Shown here: in pieces, positions 10,953 to 13,019 of the stretch
Numbering within the stretch: position 1 is the stretch's first letter
Layout: each line of letters starts with the position of its first letter
Assembly (NCBI GenBank): GCA_041665165.1
Contig: JBAYJJ010000037.1
Coordinates: forward strand, 1 to 13,019
DNA length: 13,019 nucleotides
Reading direction: 5' to 3'
Source of the DNA: MWCR01 sp041665165
GTDB taxonomy: Bacteria; Patescibacteriota; Patescibacteriia; 2-12-FULL-60-25
Position numbers and translations under genes: made by a program
Notes under the pieces: model-generated
Told to the model about the DNA's origin: nothing
The model's input: the letters and a program-made list of their open reading frames with translations, nothing else
The model's database searches: none

Positions 10953-10992
10953 ACATTACGAATTACGAATTTGAACGAATATACGAATAAGT
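10953..10992. repeat. ATTACGA heptamer repeat upstream of ybaB
   Basis: A run of roughly 7-bp units such as AATTACG, AATTTGA, ACGAATA, TACGAAT from about 10955, directly before the ybaB start codon (minus strand). Degenerate compared with the other copies. Confidence 0.6.
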
Positions 10993-11033
10993 ATTTTTAG
11001 TACTTTACAGAGAGGATGAGGGGAAGTCAAAGG

Positions 11034-11060
11034 TAATAAAAGAACCCAGTTACCTGGGTT
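11034..11060 (-). terminator. terminator of the four-span membrane protein gene
   Basis: AACCCAG/CTGGGTT arms (11060-11054 and 11049-11043 on the minus strand), 4-base loop, then CTTTTATT. The TAA stop (11052-11050) lies in the loop and its edge. Confidence 0.8.
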
Positions 11061-11442
11061 GAGGGGCCTTGAGGCCAAATGTTGATTGAACCCCGATGCC
11101 AATAGCCAGCATGCTGGCGAAAAGGAAGATGCATGCAAAGCTTGCGAAGGCGATTTTTGACTTGAGCAATGGCAGGGTAAGCCACAGGATGATGAAGGTC
11201 GAAGACCCGGTCCAGCCAGCCTTGCCCATAGCTTTGTTCGCTGGGACAGTTCCTGCCTCGCTGTTCAATGAGTTCAGTCCAAGTGCGTAGAGTAACGCAA
11301 GGGTCGTGAGCAGGAGAGTCGAACAGAAGATGATAGCTACTACACCTTCTGTGGCTATCAACTTTTTTTGGATCAGGCCCAGGATTAGCGATGTTGCGAG
11401 CAGAATGTAATAGGCCTGAAGTGCAATTTTGAACTTTTTCAT
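11050..11442 (-). CDS. hypothetical membrane protein, about four membrane segments
   Basis: 130 residues from ATG at 11442, preceded by GCGAGG five bases upstream; in-frame GTGs at 11445 and 11448 lie too close to that site. Hydrophobic segments are at about 8-25, 33-55, 80-96 and 98-120, with a short polar loop (about 58-78, NSEAGTVPANKAMGKAGW) and a polar tail. The pattern of two hairpins recalls small pilin-operon or holin-like membrane proteins of CPR genomes, but I recognise no family. It sits alone between two terminators on the minus strand. Confidence 0.75.
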   Translation of the reverse strand: MKKFKIALQAYYILLATSLILGLIQKKLIATEGVVAIIFCSTLLLTTLALLYALGLNSLNSEAGTVPANKAMGKAGWTGSSTFIILWLTLPLLKSKIAFASFACIFLFASMLAIGIGVQSTFGLKAPQPR

Positions 11443-11472
11443 CACCACCTCGCTTTTGTTTTGTAGGACGCT

Positions 11473-11501
11473 ATTTTGGCACGGGTTGGCGTGGAAGTCA
11501 A
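11473..11501 (-). promoter_or_regulatory. probable promoter of the four-span membrane protein gene
   Basis: On the minus strand TTGACT (11501-11496) and CAAAAT (11478-11473) are 17 bp apart. The -35 box begins immediately after the T-run of the preceding terminator. Confidence 0.5.
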
Positions 11502-11543
11502 AAAAATAAAAAAGCCCGGGCTGATGTCGTGTTTCAGACCGGG
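11500..11543 (-). terminator. terminator containing the stop codon of the 158-residue gene
   Basis: On the minus strand CCCGGTCTGA (11543-11534) pairs with TCAGCCCGGG (11524-11515) with a single mismatch, around a 9-base loop, then CTTTTTTATTTTTTT. The gene's TGA stop is the last three bases of the left arm. Confidence 0.85.
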
Positions 11544-12010
11544 GTTACCAAGAAGGACAGGTCTCCGAGCAGGGCTGTCCCGAGCTCAAAGAGATAGATG
11601 CCTCGTTCGAAGCGATCTCCATAGAGGCAAGCGACGTGACGCTTGTTGTCCAAGATGGTTTCGGATCCGAGCAGGACGATCGAAATCCTGCGCTGTGCAT
11701 CCGGGTTTTTCTTGGCAACACACAAGCCCTCTTCGTACAGGGCGGGCCGATGCCGGTTGTTGGGGATGATCGGCAGGACGCCCTCTCTATCAAAAGGCTG
11801 TTTTGCATCATTAGTCGCGCCCGGGACCTTGATCAGCTGGTAGGTCCTTTGTAGAGCTCCAGAGCCCTTGATCGCTGGTTTGATTTCAGGAATCTGGCTG
11901 AAGTGCGTTTGCCCGACTCTTGCGATTTTATCGAACCGCTGCAAGAGAACAGAGGGTTTGGGCTGTACGAGCTGAACTCTGGCTTGATAGGTGGCAATGA
12001 TGTCCAACAT
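11534..12010 (-). CDS. hypothetical protein, 158 residues
   Basis: The ATG at 12010 is preceded by GCGAGGG a few bases upstream, resembling the ribosome site of the next gene downstream. The protein is soluble, mixed alpha/beta, basic in the first two thirds, with no cysteine motif, membrane segment or signal peptide. The stretch GVLPIIPNNRHRPALYEEGLCVAKKNPDAQRRISIVLLG (about 75-115) looks like the core of a small fold. I recognise no family. It has its own likely promoter and a strong terminator that contains its stop codon, which argues that the frame is real. Overlapping plus-strand frames in this region have no such signals. Confidence 0.7.
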   Translation of the reverse strand: MLDIIATYQARVQLVQPKPSVLLQRFDKIARVGQTHFSQIPEIKPAIKGSGALQRTYQLIKVPGATNDAKQPFDREGVLPIIPNNRHRPALYEEGLCVAKKNPDAQRRISIVLLGSETILDNKRHVACLYGDRFERGIYLFELGTALLGDLSFLVTPV

Positions 12011-12028
12011 GAGCCCTCGCTTGTTAGT

Positions 12029-12073
12029 GTTATAGTGCGAGTTCTACTTACACCATTTTGCCTAAAAAGTCAA
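12029..12073 (-). promoter_or_regulatory. probable promoter region of the 158-residue gene
   Basis: Minus strand: TATAAC at 12034-12029 is a good -10 box with a short leader carrying the ribosome site. TTGACT at 12073-12068 is a good -35, but the box 17 bp downstream of it is only TAAGTA (12050-12045). Which pair is used cannot be decided by eye. Confidence 0.45.
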
Positions 12074-12075
12074 TA

Positions 12076-12091
12076 CCCCCTGTTAAGGGGG
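12076..12091 (-). terminator. possible weak terminator behind the three-span membrane protein gene
   Basis: CCCCC/GGGGG arms around a 6-base loop, 27 bases after the minus-strand stop at 12118. The following sequence TATTGACTTTTT is only partly T-rich and doubles as the -35 region of the next gene. Confidence 0.4.
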
Positions 12092-12117
12092 CATGAAAGT
12101 GGATTAAGTTAGGCGGA

Positions 12118-12423
12118 TTAAATCGCTATCAACACCAACGCCAAGATAGTGAAAATCGCCAAGAATCCCAAGTTCCAACCAAGGGCTTTGAGAGCCTCTT
12201 TCTTTTTTCCATCAAGATATTGCCAGACCGGATAACCAAACACCAAACTGCCTGTGATTGCAGCTGATAGGACGAATACTAATAAAAATGCAACAGGCAT
12301 GCCCATTGATTGGCTTTTCCCGAAGATTTTCTCGCCATTGGATAAGAACCAGGCCACACCAGAGACGTAGATTAAGACGCCCAAGGAGCTTAAAAAACTA
12401 TAGAGGATATTTTTGTTGCGCAT
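12118..12423 (-). CDS. hypothetical three-span membrane protein
   Basis: 101 residues. Membrane segments at about 8-28, 42-65 and 78-100, with short charged loops (NGEKIFGKSQSMGMP and YLDGKKKEALKA). The basic YLDGKKKEA loop between spans 2 and 3 should face the cytoplasm. Small proteins of this form (a first span followed by NGEKIFGK, and a late YLDGKKKEA loop) seem to recur in CPR genomes, from memory only; no function is known to me. The message is probably leaderless, since a -10 box lies eight bases before the ATG at 12423 and there is no Shine-Dalgarno site. Confidence 0.8.
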   Translation of the reverse strand: MRNKNILYSFLSSLGVLIYVSGVAWFLSNGEKIFGKSQSMGMPVAFLLVFVLSAAITGSLVFGYPVWQYLDGKKKEALKALGWNLGFLAIFTILALVLIAI

Positions 12424-12431
12424 ATGAATAT

Positions 12432-12460
12432 AAGATACCCCCTCTAGTACTCTTTGTCAT
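12432..12460 (-). promoter_or_regulatory. promoter of the three-span membrane protein gene
   Basis: On the minus strand ATGACA (12460-12455) and TATCTT (12437-12432) are separated by 17 bp; the ATG follows eight bases later. Confidence 0.55.
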
Positions 12461-12465
12461 CTGAA

Positions 12466-12660
12466 AGGCCTAACTCACCTGCTCACTTTCGTTCGCCGCC
12501 CTCCCTTACCCATTCGACTCGCATCAACTCACGCTCGCTCAGGGAGGGCTAGTATAACTAGTCAACTAAAAGTCCTTCCCTTGTTGTAAGGGAAGGACAG
12601 ATTTGTCGTCCTCGGTTAAAGGCAGCCAGCTGGGACGACAAATCAGGATGAGTTAGGTCT
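12466..12660. repeat. nested multi-hairpin element between dnaB and the membrane protein gene
   Basis: An outer stem, CCTAACTCA (12469-12477) with TGAGTTAGG (12649-12657), extends to about 15 bp with one bulge and one G-U pair. Inside it are GCCCTCCC/GGGAGGGC (12498-12505 and 12542-12549), CTAGT-ATA-ACTAG (12550-12562), GTCCTTCCCTT/AAGGGAAGGAC (12572-12582 and 12588-12598) and ATTTGTCGTCC/GGACGACAAAT (12601-12611 and 12633-12643). All of these are perfect arms. Together they would fold as a closed multi-branch junction. No gene is seen. It could be a structured RNA, a small palindromic mobile element or a terminator complex. Confidence 0.7.
12568..12598 (-). terminator. possible terminator of dnaB
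   Basis: The perfect 11-bp hairpin at 12572-12598 is followed on the minus strand by TTTTAGTT. It lies about 70 bases after the dnaB stop. The T-run is short, so efficiency is uncertain. Confidence 0.5.
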
Positions 12661-12666
12661 AGGTCA

Positions 12667-13019
12667 CTAAAACGGCGCATTCGGCGGAGGCGTGTTCGTG
12701 ATGGGCGCATTCGGATCAAAATCTGGTTGTGGAAGGCCTGGGGCGCCCATGGGCGGCATGGAAATGCCTGGCCTCTGCATGGCAGGCTGCAAGGCGTTTG
12801 CGCCTTGAGGCTGTTTAGCCAAAGACCTGAAGCTGGCGCGTGTAGCATCAAAGAAGAGCTTGACTACGCCAGTCGGACCATTGCGATGTTTTTCAATGTG
12901 GATTTCTGCGAGATTGCGCTCTTCTGGCGACAAGTCCTCTGTGCGATAGTTTTTATCCGCGGCTTTGCGGTAAATGAACATGACCACGTCTGCGTCTTGC
13001 TCGATTGAACCTGATTCGC
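12667..13019 (-). CDS. dnaB: replicative DNA helicase DnaB, C-terminal part (5' end outside window)
   Basis: The last 116 codons of a gene that enters from the right edge. The visible start ESGSIEQDADVVMFIYR is the conserved RecA-like core motif of DnaB (sensor strand H4 region), followed by AEIHIEKHRNGPTGVVKLFFDATRASFRSL, the standard end of the helicase domain that carries the arginine finger region. DnaB unwinds DNA at the fork and, in most bacteria, recruits primase. After the domain ends there is a tail of about 50 residues rich in Pro, Met, Gln and Asn (MPPMGAPGLPQP, NTPPPNAPF), likely disordered and longer than in model DnaB proteins; CPR proteins often carry such tails. The ATPase Walker motifs lie outside the window. 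Confidence 0.95.
   Translation of the reverse strand, partial: ESGSIEQDADVVMFIYRKAADKNYRTEDLSPEERNLAEIHIEKHRNGPTGVVKLFFDATRASFRSLAKQPQGANALQPAMQRPGISMPPMGAPGLPQPDFDPNAPITNTPPPNAPF

Noticed and set aside
11476..11854. Plus-strand frames at 11476-11769 and 11636-11854
   Set aside because: They overlap the minus-strand gene that has promoter, ribosome site and terminator; the first begins inside the terminator and contains many Arg codons typical of a shadow frame.

Overview
The window looks like a chromosomal segment of a Patescibacteria / Candidate Phyla Radiation (CPR) bacterium, probably on the Parcubacteria side. This is inferred from several traits: small genes packed tightly, near-absence of Shine-Dalgarno sites in front of most genes with -10 boxes sitting 6-11 bases before start codons, a dcw cluster cut down to mraZ-rsmH-ftsL-like, a membrane-tethered Clp-type ATPase behind a small membrane protein, and a GEGGS/KITDGLDGL variant of the WecA/MraY fold. 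TGA is used as a normal stop, which excludes the recoded Gracilibacteria/Absconditabacteria code. No tRNA, rRNA, CRISPR array, transposase or phage gene was seen.

Layout. 1-2313 (+): a sigma70-type promoter overlapped by a 10-bp-period MraZ operator, then mraZ, rsmH and a one-pass FtsL-like protein joined by ATGA overlaps, about 240 bp of apparently non-coding DNA and a strong terminator. 2460-3722 (-): a convergent, AT-richer kinase-fold gene. It is fired from a 37-bp divergent intergenic region shared with 3760-6995 (+), which holds a small membrane protein and a 907-residue Clp-family ATPase with a zinc-ribbon-like N-terminus and two membrane segments. 7146-8700 (+): a polyprenyl-phosphate sugar-1-phosphate transferase overlapping a DUF192 protein. 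8764-9414 (+): a DUF5701-like protein with its own promoter, strong ribosome site and terminator. 9645-9956 (+): ribosomal protein bL21. 9953-10952 (-): recR preceded by ybaB, converging on rplU through a shared terminator. 11050-12423 (-): three small orphan genes, two of them membrane proteins. 12466-12660: a dense nest of hairpins. 12667-13019 (-): the C-terminal end of the replicative helicase DnaB, cut by the window edge.

Three things stand out. First, the Clp ATPase appears to have a dead first AAA+ ring (changed Walker A, Walker B and arginine fingers) and to lack the aromatic pore loops of both rings, while the second ring's ATPase motifs are intact. Second, at least six scattered repeats share one design: 7-bp units arranged as imperfect inverted repeats. 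Two of these are inserted in frame inside genes (rsmH and the Clp ATPase), and their heptamers carry no stop codon in any of the six frames. Third, gene ends are compressed: in four places stop codons are built into terminator hairpins.

Functionally the window mixes cell division and its control (mraZ, rsmH, ftsL-like), envelope glycan assembly (lipid-linked sugar transferase), recombination/replication (recR, ybaB, dnaB), translation (rplU, rsmH) and membrane-associated ATPase work, with several CPR-type genes of unknown role. All family assignments are from motif reading by eye; no database search was possible.
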